Positions 1 to 8,460 are shown, counted from the stretch's first letter. The stretch is 27,285 nucleotides of DNA from Thermoleophilaceae bacterium (GCA_013696425.1 JACCYP010000034.1:1-27285); one strand, 5' to 3'. Made by a program: numbers and translations. Notes: generated by a model not told the origin, from the sequence alone.

Positions 1-2
1 GC

Positions 3-875
3 CCTGTGCTTCCGCTCCAGGGTAGCCGTCCGCTCGGCGAGTTCTTCGAGCTGATCGGGAGCACCGACCTCTTCCCGGACTCACCGCCGGTCAGCGGCGA
101 CGCTGCACGCCTCTACCGCCGCTGGGCGTTCGAATCCGCGGCGCTCGACCTCGCTCTGCGCCAGGCCGGGCGCAGCTTCGCCGACGTGATCGGCAGGCCC
201 TCGAAGCCGCTCACCTTCGTCGTGTCGCGCCGCCTCGGCGACGAGGACCCCGCCGGCGCGCTCGACGCGATCCTGGCCAAGTATCCGCGTTCGCGGTTCA
301 AGCTCGACCCCACGGAATCGTGGAGCGCCGAGGTCGTCGAGCAGCTGAGCCGCCACGACCGCGTGGACGTGGTCGACCTGAAGGGCCACTACAAGGACAC
401 CCCGGTCGACCTCACGCCCGACGCCGACCTGTACAAGCGCGTGGCCGAGGCCTTCCCGACGGCCTGGATCGAGGACCCCGCCTTCACCGACGAGACGCGT
501 CCCGCCCTCGAGCCCTTCAAGGACCGCTTCACCTGGGATGCCCCGCTGCACTCGGTCGCGGACATCGACGCCCTGGAGACCCCGCCGCACGCGATCAACA
601 TCAAGCCCTCGCGGTTCGGGCCCGTTGAGACCCTGTTCGCCGTCTACGAGCTGTGCGAGGAGCGCGGGATCGAGCCCTACGCCGGCGGTCAGGGCGAGCT
701 CGGGCCAGGACGCGGTCAGATCCAGTACCTGGCATCGGTGTTCCACCCCGACGCCTCGAACGACACCGCACCGAAGGCCTACAACGCCGCTGAGCTCGGA
801 GACGGCCTGCCCGAGCCGCCGCGCGAGCTGGCGATCGCGGATAGGGGCTTTCGGCTCGACGAGCCGGCTGGATAG
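3..875 (+). CDS. Enolase-superfamily enzyme (mandelate racemase/muconate-lactonizing-like), 5' end outside window
   Basis: This is the C-terminal barrel of an enolase-superfamily enzyme. The family abstracts a proton next to a carboxylate at a divalent metal site. Counting from the GTG at position 6, I see a candidate acid/base Lys99 (FKLDP), metal ligands Asp124 (VDLKG), Glu156 (IEDP) and Asp178 (WDAP), and a second Lys200 (INIKPSRFG), in the order and spacing of the superfamily. The frame stays open to the window edge, and about 289 residues is short for a family usually around 350-400, so the N-terminal capping domain probably lies upstream and the GTG at 6 is not the real start. Substrate cannot be told from these motifs. 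The TAG stop overlaps the candidate promoter of the ferritin gene. Confidence 0.75.
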   Translation, partial: PVLPLQGSRPLGEFFELIGSTDLFPDSPPVSGDAARLYRRWAFESAALDLALRQAGRSFADVIGRPSKPLTFVVSRRLGDEDPAGALDAILAKYPRSRFKLDPTESWSAEVVEQLSRHDRVDVVDLKGHYKDTPVDLTPDADLYKRVAEAFPTAWIEDPAFTDETRPALEPFKDRFTWDAPLHSVADIDALETPPHAINIKPSRFGPVETLFAVYELCEERGIEPYAGGQGELGPGRGQIQYLASVFHPDASNDTAPKAYNAAELGDGLPEPPRELAIADRGFRLDEPAG

Positions 876-878
876 GCT
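873..878 (+). promoter_or_regulatory. Candidate -10 element (TAGGCT) for the ferritin gene
   Basis: TAGGCT lies 7 bases before the ferritin ATG and overlaps the stop codon of the preceding gene. No Shine-Dalgarno sequence is visible between it and the ATG, so a leaderless transcript is likely (inference). The same type of hexamer recurs before several other genes in the window. Confidence 0.4.
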
Positions 879-885
879 GCGCCGC

Positions 886-1419
886 ATGTCCTCCACCAAG
901 TTCACCGAAGCGCTGAATCTCCAGGTCGGCCGCGAGTTCGCGGCCTCCCAGCAGTACATAGCGATCGCGGTCTGGTTCGACGACCGCACCCTCCCGCAGC
1001 TGGCGGCTTTCTTCTACGGCCAGGCGCTCGAGGAGCGCAACCACGCGATGATGATGGTCCAGTACCTGCTCGACACCGACGCACCCGTGCAGATCCCGGG
1101 CGTCGCGGCGCCGAAGACGGATTTCATCGACTACCGCGAGCCGGTGGCCCTCGCGCTCGAGCAGGAGCGCACCGTCGGCCAGGAGATCGAGGGCCTGTCG
1201 GCGATCGCGCACGACGAGCGCGACCACACGAGCATGAACTACGTGAACTGGTTCCTGAAGGAGCAGGTCGAGGAGGTCGCGACGATGACCTCCCTGCTCC
1301 AGGTCACCGAGCGCGCGGGCGACGACATCTGGCAGGTCGAGGACTACATCGCGCGCGAATCACCGCGCGACGAGCCCGCGGATCCCACCGCGCCCGGCCC
1401 CGCCGGCGGCGGGGTCTAG
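886..1419 (+). CDS. Ferritin (non-haem, Ftn/BfrB type)
   Basis: The 177-residue protein is a ferritin-like four-helix bundle that oxidises and stores iron. Ferroxidase-type residues are visible: Glu17 in helix A (GREFAASQQY), Glu50 and His53 in helix B (EERNHAMMM), Glu94 in helix C (EQERTVGQE) and the EQVEE stretch around residues 126-130. The length matches ordinary bacterial ferritins. There is no obvious haem-ligand Met as in bacterioferritin, so ferritin proper is favoured. The ATG at 886 is chosen because the ferritin fold begins there; the open frame continues upstream but only as an out-of-frame shadow of the enolase gene. The last 20 or so residues (Pro/Ala/Gly-rich) look disordered. 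Confidence 0.9.
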   Translation: MSSTKFTEALNLQVGREFAASQQYIAIAVWFDDRTLPQLAAFFYGQALEERNHAMMMVQYLLDTDAPVQIPGVAAPKTDFIDYREPVALALEQERTVGQEIEGLSAIAHDERDHTSMNYVNWFLKEQVEEVATMTSLLQVTERAGDDIWQVEDYIARESPRDEPADPTAPGPAGGGV

Positions 1420-1447
1420 GCGCCGGACCCGCTGCCGAGCCCGAAAC

Positions 1448-1483
1448 GGCATGCAATGTGCCTGCTAGCATGCACTGTGCATG
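1448..1483 (+). promoter_or_regulatory. Operator/promoter of the first VapBC module, overlapping the antitoxin start
   Basis: A perfect inverted repeat CATGCAC-T-GTGCATG (1469-1483) ends in the ATG of the antitoxin. A second near-copy, GCATGCAATGTGC (1449-1461), lies 19 bases upstream of GCATGCACTGTGC (1468-1480) and matches it at 12 of 13 positions. Between them TGCTAGCAT contains an extended -10-like element (TAGCAT, 1466-1471). There is no Shine-Dalgarno sequence, so the mRNA is probably leaderless. VapB/FitA-type antitoxins are known to repress their own operons by binding such repeats; that this one does is inference. Confidence 0.6.
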
Positions 1484-1711
1484 TCCAGGGCGATACAGGT
1501 GAGAGACATCCCGGAGGCCACGCATCGCGCGCTCAAGGCACGCGCCGCGATGGAGGGTCGCACGCTGTCGGAGCTTCTGCGCGAAGAGCTGATCGCGCTC
1601 GGCGAGCGCCCGTCTATGAGCGAGATGCTCGATCGCATCGCCGCGCGAACCGCGGTGCCGGCCGGAGAGAGCGCGGCTGACGCGATACGCGCGGCGCGGG
1701 CCGAGCGCTGA
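1481..1711 (+). CDS. vapB: VapB/FitA-type ribbon-helix-helix antitoxin
   Basis: This 76-residue protein begins with a ribbon-helix-helix DNA-binding fold: a short beta strand (AIQVRDIP) followed by two helices (HRALKARAAMEGRTLSELLREEL). The remainder (ERPSMSEMLDRIAARTAVPAGESAADAIRAARAER) is the helical, Arg-rich tail that usually wraps the partner toxin. The gene is followed by a PIN-domain toxin whose reading frame starts within the antitoxin stop codon. The expected role is to neutralise that toxin and autorepress through the palindrome at its own start codon. The family assignment is strong from sequence; the exact subfamily (FitA or VapB) is not settled. Confidence 0.85.
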   Translation: MSRAIQVRDIPEATHRALKARAAMEGRTLSELLREELIALGERPSMSEMLDRIAARTAVPAGESAADAIRAARAER

Positions 1712-2100
1712 TCGTCCTCGACGCCTCCGCGCTGGTCGATCTGCTTCTGGGCCGCCCCGCAGCAGCAGCGGTCCAGAACGCGCTGCTGCAAGAGGGCTCG
1801 GCTCATGTCCCCGAGCTCGCGGACATAGAGGTTCTCAGCGCGCTGAGGCGGTGGGAGGCTGGCGGCGACCTGACGCGCGCGCGGGCCGGGGAGGCGGTCG
1901 ACGACCTCGCGCAGCTGCGACTCGTCAGGTACGGGCACGGGCCGCTGCTCCCGCTGGTCTGGCAGCTCCGTGACTCGTTCAGTCCCTACGACGCGACGTA
2001 TGTGGCGCTGGCGCACGCCCTCGGCGGGACGCTGCTCACCAGCGACGGACGGCTCGCCCGGGGTGCGAAGCGGGTCGTGGCCCTCGTGGATCTCACCTGA
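1708..2100 (+). CDS. vapC: VapC-type PIN-domain ribonuclease toxin, apparent CTG start
   Basis: Translating this frame gives a complete 130-residue PIN-domain protein. The acidic residues are all present: Asp5 (VLDAS), Glu37 (ELADIEVLSA), Asp95 (SPYDATYVALA) and Asp113 (TSDGRL). VapC toxins are Mg2+-dependent RNases that cut tRNA or rRNA. The frame is closed by a TGA at 1678-1680 and contains no ATG, GTG or TTG between there and the conserved IVLDAS start. The best start is CTG at 1708-1710, overlapping the antitoxin TGA as CTGA in place of the common ATGA. The natural N-terminus would then be MIVLDAS, exactly what the family shows. An ATC start at 1711 or a sequencing error are the alternatives. 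Confidence 0.85.
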   Translation: MIVLDASALVDLLLGRPAAAAVQNALLQEGSAHVPELADIEVLSALRRWEAGGDLTRARAGEAVDDLAQLRLVRYGHGPLLPLVWQLRDSFSPYDATYVALAHALGGTLLTSDGRLARGAKRVVALVDLT

Positions 2101-2118
2101 TCCTGCGTAGGACGAGCT

Positions 2119-2139
2119 TGCAGGCCCGGCCGGCCTACA
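2119..2139. terminator. Possible hairpin between convergent vapC and pdhC
   Basis: TGCAGGCC and GGCCTACA form an 8-pair stem with one mismatch around a 5-base loop. It overlaps the stop codon of the E2 gene and lies 19 bases after the vapC stop. There is no T-run on either side, so it is at best a weak or Rho-assisted terminator for the two convergent transcripts. Confidence 0.25.
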
Positions 2140-3372
2140 GGGTCAGAGCCAGCGGTTGCTCGAGTAGCTCGCGCACACGTCCGAGGAACTCCGCGGCGTC
2201 AGCGCCGTAGAGGATCCGGTGGTCGCACACGAGCGTGGCGCCCATCATCTGCGCCGCCATGATCCGTCCGTTCTCGTCGACCACGGGCTTGCGCTGCAAT
2301 GCACCCACTGCGAGCGTCGCCGCCTGGGGCGGGTTGATGATCGCGCTGAAGCGCTCGACGCCGAACATGCCGAGATTCGACACCGTGAAGGTGCCGCCGG
2401 CGAGCTCCGGCGGCGTGACCGAGCGGTCGCGCACCTTGCCGATCAGCGCGCGCGCCTCGCGCGAGATCTCACCGAGCGACTTCTGGTCGGCATCGAAGAT
2501 CGTCGGCACCACGAGCGCGCCGTCGGCCGACACGGCCAGCCCGACGTTCACGCGCGAGTAGAGCTCCCACTTGCCGTCCCTGTACGCGCCGTTCGCGCGC
2601 GGGAAATCGCGCAGGGCGAGTGCGACCGCCTTCAGCACCATGTCGTTGTATGACGGCGCGGGGTCGGAGACCTCCTTCAGGCGCGCACGCAGCTCCACGC
2701 ACAGCCCCATGTCGATCTCCATCAGGACCTCGAACTCGGGCGCGGTCGCCTTGCTCTCGGCCATCCGGCGGGAGACGGTGCGCTGGAGCTTCGTGAGCTC
2801 CTGGATCTCGGTGGCCCCCTTGGCGCCGGTGGCGGGTGCGGCCTCTTGTGCAGGCGCGGACTGTTCGGTGGACCCCTCGACGTCGGCCTTCACGATCCGG
2901 CCTCCGGGACCCGAGCCGTGCACGTCGCCGATCTCGATGCCCTTCTCTCTTGCGATTCGGCGGGCGATGGGGGAGGCCTTGATGCGCTGGGGCTCAGGCC
3001 CAGGTACGGGATCCGGCTCCGGCTCCGGCTCGGGCTCCGGCTCCGGATCGGGCTCCGGCTCCGGCTCCGGCTTCGGCTCCGGATCGGGCTCCGGCTCCTG
3101 ATCGGGATTCGGCTCTTGCTCAGGCGTCTTTTCGGCCGGCGCCCCTTCGCCGATGTGCCCGATCACCTCACCGATGGCGAGCGTCTCGCCCTCCTTCGCG
3201 GTGATCGAGAGCGCCCCTGAGTCGGCGGCCTCGTAGGTCATGTTCGCCTTGTCGGTCTCGATCTCGACGAGCGGCTCGCCGCGCTTTGCCTCCTCGCCCT
3301 CGGCCACGAGCCACTTGAGGATCGTGCCCTCCTCCATCGAGTCCGAGAGCCGCGGCATCACCACCTCGGACA

Positions 3373-3373
<1 letters not shown>
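2135..3373 (-). CDS. pdhC: Dihydrolipoamide acetyltransferase, E2 of pyruvate dehydrogenase complex
   Basis: E2 moves the acetyl group from E1 to CoA and forms the core of the complex. The 412 residues show, in order: one lipoyl domain (1-78) with the lipoyl-lysine at K42 (ETDKANM); an acidic Pro-rich linker (85-128) made almost wholly of EP/DP pairs; an E1/E3-binding domain (about 132-167, ASPIARRIAREKG); and the catalytic domain (about 190-412). The active-site His385 sits in DHRILYG. The usual Asp four residues later is Tyr389, a variant I recall from plastid and cyanobacterial E2 proteins. The ATG overlaps the E1 beta stop as TGATG, so translation is probably coupled. A branched-chain E2 is the less likely alternative. 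Confidence 0.85.
2990..3121 (-). repeat. Coding low-complexity repeat: (Glu/Asp-Pro)n linker of E2
   Basis: The DNA is a run of near-identical 6-base GGCTCC/GGATCG units (as read on the + strand) encoding alternating Glu or Asp and Pro. Such arrays can change copy number by slippage; here each loss or gain of a 6-base unit would keep the frame. Confidence 0.8.
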
Positions 3374-4351
<978 letters not shown>

Positions 4352-4359
<8 letters not shown>

Positions 4360-5500
4360 CCTCTCCCCGCCTGTAGGAGAGGTCCTGCTCCTCGTCGGCC
4401 GGCTCGTCGCTCGCGTGTGCGGCCCCGGCCTCGGCGAGATCCTGCGCCACCTTGCCGGCCTCGCGCTCGTCCTCGCCGCGGTGGGTCTCGGGCGAGCGCT
4501 CGTCCACCGAGTACCAGCCCTGCACCTGGCCACCCATTACGTAGAGGTCGTCATAGAGGGAGTCGAGCGGCGGGAACGGGCTCTCATCGGCGAACTCGAC
4601 CGCGGCGTCCACGCGCGCGATCGACTCCTCGTCGATCTTCGTCACCTCGTCCTCGGTCACGACCCCCTCCTCCACGAGCCGGCCGGCGAAGGCGAGGACT
4701 GGGTCGCGCTTGCGCCACTCAGCCACCTCCTCCTTGGAGCGGTACTCCTCGGGGTCGGCCATCGAGTGGCCCCGGAAGCGGTATGTCACGGCCTCCACGA
4801 GCTGCGGCGAACGCTCCTCGCGCGCCTTGCGCACCGCCTCGGTCACGCAGGCGTGCACGTCGAGCACGTCCATCCCGTCGCACTTGACGCCGGGCACGCC
4901 CATGCCCTCGGCCTTCTTGGAGAGGTCGGTGATCGCGGAGTGGCGGTGGATCGCGGTGCCCATCCCGAACTGGTTGTTGATCACCATGTAGACGACGGGC
5001 AGCGACCACAGCGCGGCGAGGTTCATCGACTCGCCGAAGGTGCCCTGGTTGGTGGCGCCGTCGCCCATCATGCAAACGGTCACGTCCTCGGTCCCCGTGT
5101 AGTCGGAGGCGAACGCGACGCCGGCCGCCAGCGGGAGGTTGCCGCCGACGATGCCGTAGCCGCCGAGGAAGCGCTTCTCGAGGTCGAACAGGTGCATCGA
5201 CCCGCCGCGCCCGCGTGAGCAGCCGCCCTCCTTGCCGAACAGTTCCGCCATCACGGCCTCGGGCGAGGTGCCGCGGGCGAGCGCCTGCCCGTGCTCGCGG
5301 TAGGTCGACATCATGTAGTCGGTCTCGCGCAGCGCCTGGGTGGCGCCGACGACCGTCGCCTCCTCGCCGATGCACAGGTGGAGGAAGCCGCCGACCTTCG
5401 CCTGTGCGTACATCTCGCCCGCGCGCTCCTCGAAGCGCCGGATCAGCGACATCTTCGCCAGCACCTCGCGGGAGGTGGCCTCCTCAGGCAGCGAATGCAT
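4352..5500 (-). CDS. pdhA: Pyruvate dehydrogenase E1 component, alpha subunit
   Basis: This 382-residue protein carries the thiamine diphosphate motif: GDG at 146-148 (MMGDGATNQGTF) through NN at 175-176 (VINNQFG). It also has the conserved GRGGSMHLFD and GGYGIVGG segments and the loop RGHSMADPEEYR (about 243-254) that holds the regulated serine in mitochondrial homologues. The GRGGSMHLFD pattern favours pyruvate over branched-chain 2-oxo acids; acetoin dehydrogenase is the main alternative. The last 50 or so residues are a very acidic, probably disordered tail. The ATG at 5500 is preceded by GGAGG at proper spacing; a GTG 27 bases earlier is possible but less likely. Confidence 0.87.
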
Positions 5501-6059
5501 AGGCAGCCTCCTCCAGCTTGTCGTCACCCCAGAAGAGCCGATCGCCGACGCGAACGGTGGGCACGCCGGGAACGCCGCGCGCGATCGCGTCGTTTGTCGC
5601 GTCCGTGAGCTTCTGCTTGATCGACTGCATCTCGAGCGCCTTCAGGAGCGCGCGCGGGTGCAGCTCGCAGGCGGCCGCGGCCAGCAGCACGTTGTCGACG
5701 TTTGACATCGCCCGCCCGGCGTTGAACTGCTGGCGGAACGCCGCCTGGGTGAACGCGACAACCTTGCCGATCTCGGCGGCGAAGATCGCCGCTCGCATGG
5801 CCGGCAGCGAGTAGGAGTCGCGCGGCCACTCTGGCGGCCAGCGCACCTCCTGCAGTCCGCGTTCGGCGGCGCGTTCCTCGACGATCCGCTTGCCCGCCTC
5901 GCGCGATTCCTCACCCTCGAGCGACCACGGCACGCGGTCATCGTGGCGCAGGATGAACGCGAACGCGATCGGCTGCCAGACGGGCGGCTCCGGCAGCACG
6001 TGGTGCACGCGCTCCGCGGCAAGCCACGCGTAGGGGGAATTGATGTCGAAGTAGAAAAC
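5484..6059 (-). CDS. HCCA-isomerase/DsbA-family thioredoxin-fold protein, start codon non-standard
   Basis: The protein resembles 2-hydroxychromene-2-carboxylate isomerase and kappa-class GST relatives: FYFDINSPYAWLAAERV at the start, where Ser replaces the redox Cys, and the cis-Pro loop GVPGVPTVRVGDRLFWGDDKLEEA near the end. Such enzymes use glutathione or a related thiol; the substrate here is unknown. The conserved N-terminus begins at codon GTT (6059), and the frame holds no ATG, GTG or TTG between an upstream TGA inside lpd and the internal GTG at 6008. AGGAG (6066-6070) lies exactly 6 bases before the GTT. Starting at 6008 would remove the active-site strand. The gene overlaps pdhA by 17 bases. 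About 191 residues, normal for the family. Confidence 0.7.
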   Translation of the reverse strand, partial: VFYFDINSPYAWLAAERVHHVLPEPPVWQPIAFAFILRHDDRVPWSLEGEESREAGKRIVEERAAERGLQEVRWPPEWPRDSYSLPAMRAAIFAAEIGKVVAFTQAAFRQQFNAGRAMSNVDNVLLAAAACELHPRALLKALEMQSIKQKLTDATNDAIARGVPGVPTVRVGDRLFWGDDKLEEAAYAFAA

Positions 6060-6174
6060 CGGGCGCTCCTGGTTCGCTGCAACCCGGCGTCCAGCCGCGT
6101 CCTCGGTCGCTTGCGTGCTATCGCACGCGTCGCTCCCTGCGTCCTTGCTGGACTTGGGTTTCGCGGCCAGGCCC
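6060..6174 (-). other. 115-base gap inside the pdh gene string
   Basis: This is the longest gap in the gene string. It holds a 6-pair hairpin (GCGTGC-TATC-GCACGC as read on the + strand, about 6111-6126) without a T-run, and the AGGAG (6066-6070) in front of the next gene. I see no convincing promoter or terminator. The frame of the downstream gene stays open across it, so an N-terminal extension from an unusual start cannot be ruled out. Confidence 0.4.
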
Positions 6175-7545
6175 CTAACCGTGAATGAGCCAGCCGTCGG
6201 CCGCGCGCGCGGCCTCCATCACGGCTTCCGAGAACGTGGGGTGGGCGTGAACGGTGCGGGCCACCTCCGTGTAGCCGCCCTCGAGCTCGCGGGCCACCAC
6301 GAGCTCGGTGATCAGCTCGGCCGCCTTGGCGCCGACGATGTGCGCGCCGAGGATCTCGCCGTACTTCTTGTCGCCGATGATCTTGATCATCCCGCCGCGG
6401 TCGCCGTACACCGTGGGTGCGCCGACGGATGCCATCGGCACCTTGCCGACGACCACGTCGTGGCCGGCCTCCTTCGCCTCCTTCTCCGTCATGCCGAAGC
6501 TTGCGACCTGCGGATGGCAGAAGGTGACTCCCGCCACGGCGTCGAGGTCGATCGGGTGGGTGTCCTGTCCGGCGGCGTCCTCGGCCGCGATCACTCCCTC
6601 ATCCGATGCCTTGTGCGCGAGCGCCGGCCCGACCGTCAGGTCGCCGATCGCCCAGACGCCCTTCTTGGAAGTGCGCAGCGCGCCGTCGACCTTCACGAGG
6701 CCGTTCTCCTCGGTCTCGACGCCCACGTCGGCCAGGCCGAGCGCGTCGGTGTCGGCACCGCGGCCGGCGGCGATCGCCAGGTAGTCGAACTTCTCGGTCT
6801 CGCCGCCGTAGGTCAGGGAGACCTCCTTGCCGGAGGCCTCCACCGACTCGACCTTCGCGCCGGTCACGATCTTGATGCCCTGCTTCCCGATCTCCTTGGC
6901 GGCGGCCTTCGCGATCTCCTCGTCCTCGAGGGGGAGGATCTGCGGCAGCGCCTCGAGCAGCAGCACCTCGGTGCCGAGGCGCCCGTACGCGGAGGCGATC
7001 TCCGTGCCCGACGCGCCGGCGCCGATCACGCAGAGGCGCTTCGGAAGGTCGGAGAGCAGCCAAGCGGCCTGGGTGTCGAGGATGCGGTCCCCGAACTCGA
7101 GCCCGAGGATCGGCTTCGCAACCGAGCCGGTGGCGAGGATCACGTTCTTCGCCTCGATCTCCTTGCCGCCGACGGACACGTTGCCGTCCTTGGTCAACGA
7201 GGCTTCGCCCTCGATCACGTCGATCTTGTTCTTCTTGAGCAGCCCGCCGACGCCGCCGGTAAGGGTCTTGATGACCTTGTCGCGGTGCTTGGTGACCCCG
7301 GGGAAGTCGACCTCGATGCTCTTCACGGTCACGCCGAAAGACGCGGCGTCCTGCACCTCGGAGAGCACGTCGGCCGCGCGCAGCACCGCCTTCGCGGGTA
7401 TGCACGCATAGTTCAGGCAGCGTCCGCCGACGGCGTCCTTCTCGACCACGGCGGTCTTCATGCCGAGCTGCGCGGAGCGGATGGCGGCCACATAGCCACC
7501 CGGCCCGGAGCCGACGACGACCATGTCGTATGAGGAATCAGCCAT
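6175..7545 (-). CDS. lpdA: Dihydrolipoyl dehydrogenase (E3)
   Basis: E3 reoxidises the dihydrolipoyl groups of E2 and passes electrons to NAD+. The 456-residue flavoprotein has the FAD motif GSGPGGYVAA (12-21), the redox disulfide C43-LNYA-C48, a second GxGxxG for NAD (VIGAGASGTEIA), the FAD-binding ATG..GD segment (VWAIGDLTVGPALAHKA), and the C-terminal His435-Glu440 pair (HAHPTFSE). Length and motif order match the family. The ATG at 7545 overlaps the thioesterase gene by 8 bases. Clustering with E1 and E2 supports a role in pyruvate dehydrogenase, though the same E3 may serve 2-oxoglutarate dehydrogenase or glycine cleavage. Confidence 0.93.
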   Translation of the reverse strand: MADSSYDMVVVGSGPGGYVAAIRSAQLGMKTAVVEKDAVGGRCLNYACIPAKAVLRAADVLSEVQDAASFGVTVKSIEVDFPGVTKHRDKVIKTLTGGVGGLLKKNKIDVIEGEASLTKDGNVSVGGKEIEAKNVILATGSVAKPILGLEFGDRILDTQAAWLLSDLPKRLCVIGAGASGTEIASAYGRLGTEVLLLEALPQILPLEDEEIAKAAAKEIGKQGIKIVTGAKVESVEASGKEVSLTYGGETEKFDYLAIAAGRGADTDALGLADVGVETEENGLVKVDGALRTSKKGVWAIGDLTVGPALAHKASDEGVIAAEDAAGQDTHPIDLDAVAGVTFCHPQVASFGMTEKEAKEAGHDVVVGKVPMASVGAPTVYGDRGGMIKIIGDKKYGEILGAHIVGAKAAELITELVVARELEGGYTEVARTVHAHPTFSEAVMEAARAADGWLIHG

Positions 7546-7963
7546 CCGTCCGCAACATATCGAGCCGCTGCCTGAGGTCGTCCGGAAGCGGCCGCGACTC
7601 GCCCGCCTCGTAGTCGTAGCCCACGAGCACGCCGTAACCCTCGGCCAGCAGGCGGCCGTCGCCCTCGGCCTTCATCTCGAAGTCGAGCGTGATCGTCGAG
7701 CGGCTGATCCGCGAGGGCTCGATGTAGGTGCGCACCTCCTCGCCGTAGTGGGCGGGCGAGCGGAAGGTGATCTTGCACTCGCCGAAGATGAAGCCGAGGC
7801 CGGTGCGGTTCGCCGGGCCGTGCTCCTTGCCGAGACGGTCCTGGAGGAAGTCGATGCGCGCCGTCTCGAAGTAGCGCAGGTACTCGACGTTGTTCAGGTG
7901 CTGCATCGCGTCGAGGTCGCCGAAGCGCACCCGCTGCACCATCGACCAGCGCACGCCGGCCAT
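7538..7963 (-). CDS. Hotdog-fold acyl-CoA thioesterase (4-hydroxybenzoyl-CoA thioesterase family)
   Basis: The 141-residue protein has the family signature FGDLDAMQHLNNVEYLRYFETARIDFL, with Asp18 at the position of the catalytic Asp of 4-hydroxybenzoyl-CoA thioesterase, and the later strand pattern FRSPAHYGEEVRTYIEPSRISRSTITLDFEM of a single hotdog fold. It should hydrolyse acyl-CoA thioesters; chain length or aromatic specificity cannot be read. The ATG at 7963 forms TGATG with the stop of the preceding membrane-protein gene. Position inside an acetyl-CoA-producing gene string is suggestive but does not define the substrate. Confidence 0.82.
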   Translation of the reverse strand: MAGVRWSMVQRVRFGDLDAMQHLNNVEYLRYFETARIDFLQDRLGKEHGPANRTGLGFIFGECKITFRSPAHYGEEVRTYIEPSRISRSTITLDFEMKAEGDGRLLAEGYGVLVGYDYEAGESRPLPDDLRQRLDMLRTDG

Positions 7964-8460
7964 CACGGGCGCTCGGGCATCTGGATCCGCGCCATGGCCT
8001 TGATCAGGAACCAGAACAGCGCGCCAAGGGGAATGATCACGAGGAAGAAGATGATCAGCGAGGAGACGATCGTGCCGGCGAGCATCACCGACAGCACGAG
8101 AATGACCAGCGAGATGCCGAGCAGCGCCTGCATGCCGAGCACGGCCCAGTAGCGCATCCGCAGCATCCCGACACCCATCACCACGAGCAGCCCGCCGAAG
8201 AGGAGAACCGGGAACAGCGGCTGGCGCTCGCCCCGCACCTCGACTCCCGCGATCCACAGGATCACGTTCGTTATCGCGAGCAGGATCGAGAGCACGGCGC
8301 CGATCGTGACCGCGAGCGGGCGCTCCCCCACCTCGAGCGGCTCGAGCTCCGCGCGGGCGGCCTCGTTCTTCGCCTCGGTGCGGTCGCGGTAGCGCTGATC
8401 AAAGTCCTCGCGGCTCTCCCGGCGCCGGCGCTTGCGCGACTGGCGCCTGTTCTCAGGCAC
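7963..8460 (-). CDS. Small multi-pass membrane protein, function unknown
   Basis: I do not recognise this 165-residue protein. A very basic N-terminus (RRQSRKRRRRESRED) and charged helix (about 1-45) precede about four hydrophobic segments: roughly 49-72, 82-101, 105-128 and 129-153. By the positive-inside rule the basic head is cytoplasmic. The start is taken as GTG at 8460, which overlaps the thiE stop by 8 bases; the open frame continues upstream only as a shadow of thiE. Its stop overlaps the thioesterase start as TGATG, so the three genes are probably translated in series. Confidence 0.7.
   Translation of the reverse strand: MPENRRQSRKRRRRESREDFDQRYRDRTEAKNEAARAELEPLEVGERPLAVTIGAVLSILLAITNVILWIAGVEVRGERQPLFPVLLFGGLLVVMGVGMLRMRYWAVLGMQALLGISLVILVLSVMLAGTIVSSLIIFFLVIIPLGALFWFLIKAMARIQMPERP

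Noticed and set aside
1465..2016. 183-residue minus-strand frame opposite vapBC
   Set aside because: The + strand carries a complete antitoxin and a full PIN-domain toxin; the opposite frame shows no motif.
2990..3121. Intergenic simple-sequence repeat
   Set aside because: It encodes the EP/DP linker of a complete E2 protein.
5642..6082. TTG-started frame (146 residues) as the start of the HCCA-isomerase gene
   Set aside because: It is out of frame with the conserved FYFDINSPYAW and gives an Arg/Ser-rich product; it would need a frameshift to join the gene.
6115..7533. 472-residue open frame on the + strand opposite lpdA
   Set aside because: It is an antisense shadow of a high-GC gene: His/Asp/Leu-rich, no recognisable domain, while lpdA on the other strand has all its motifs.
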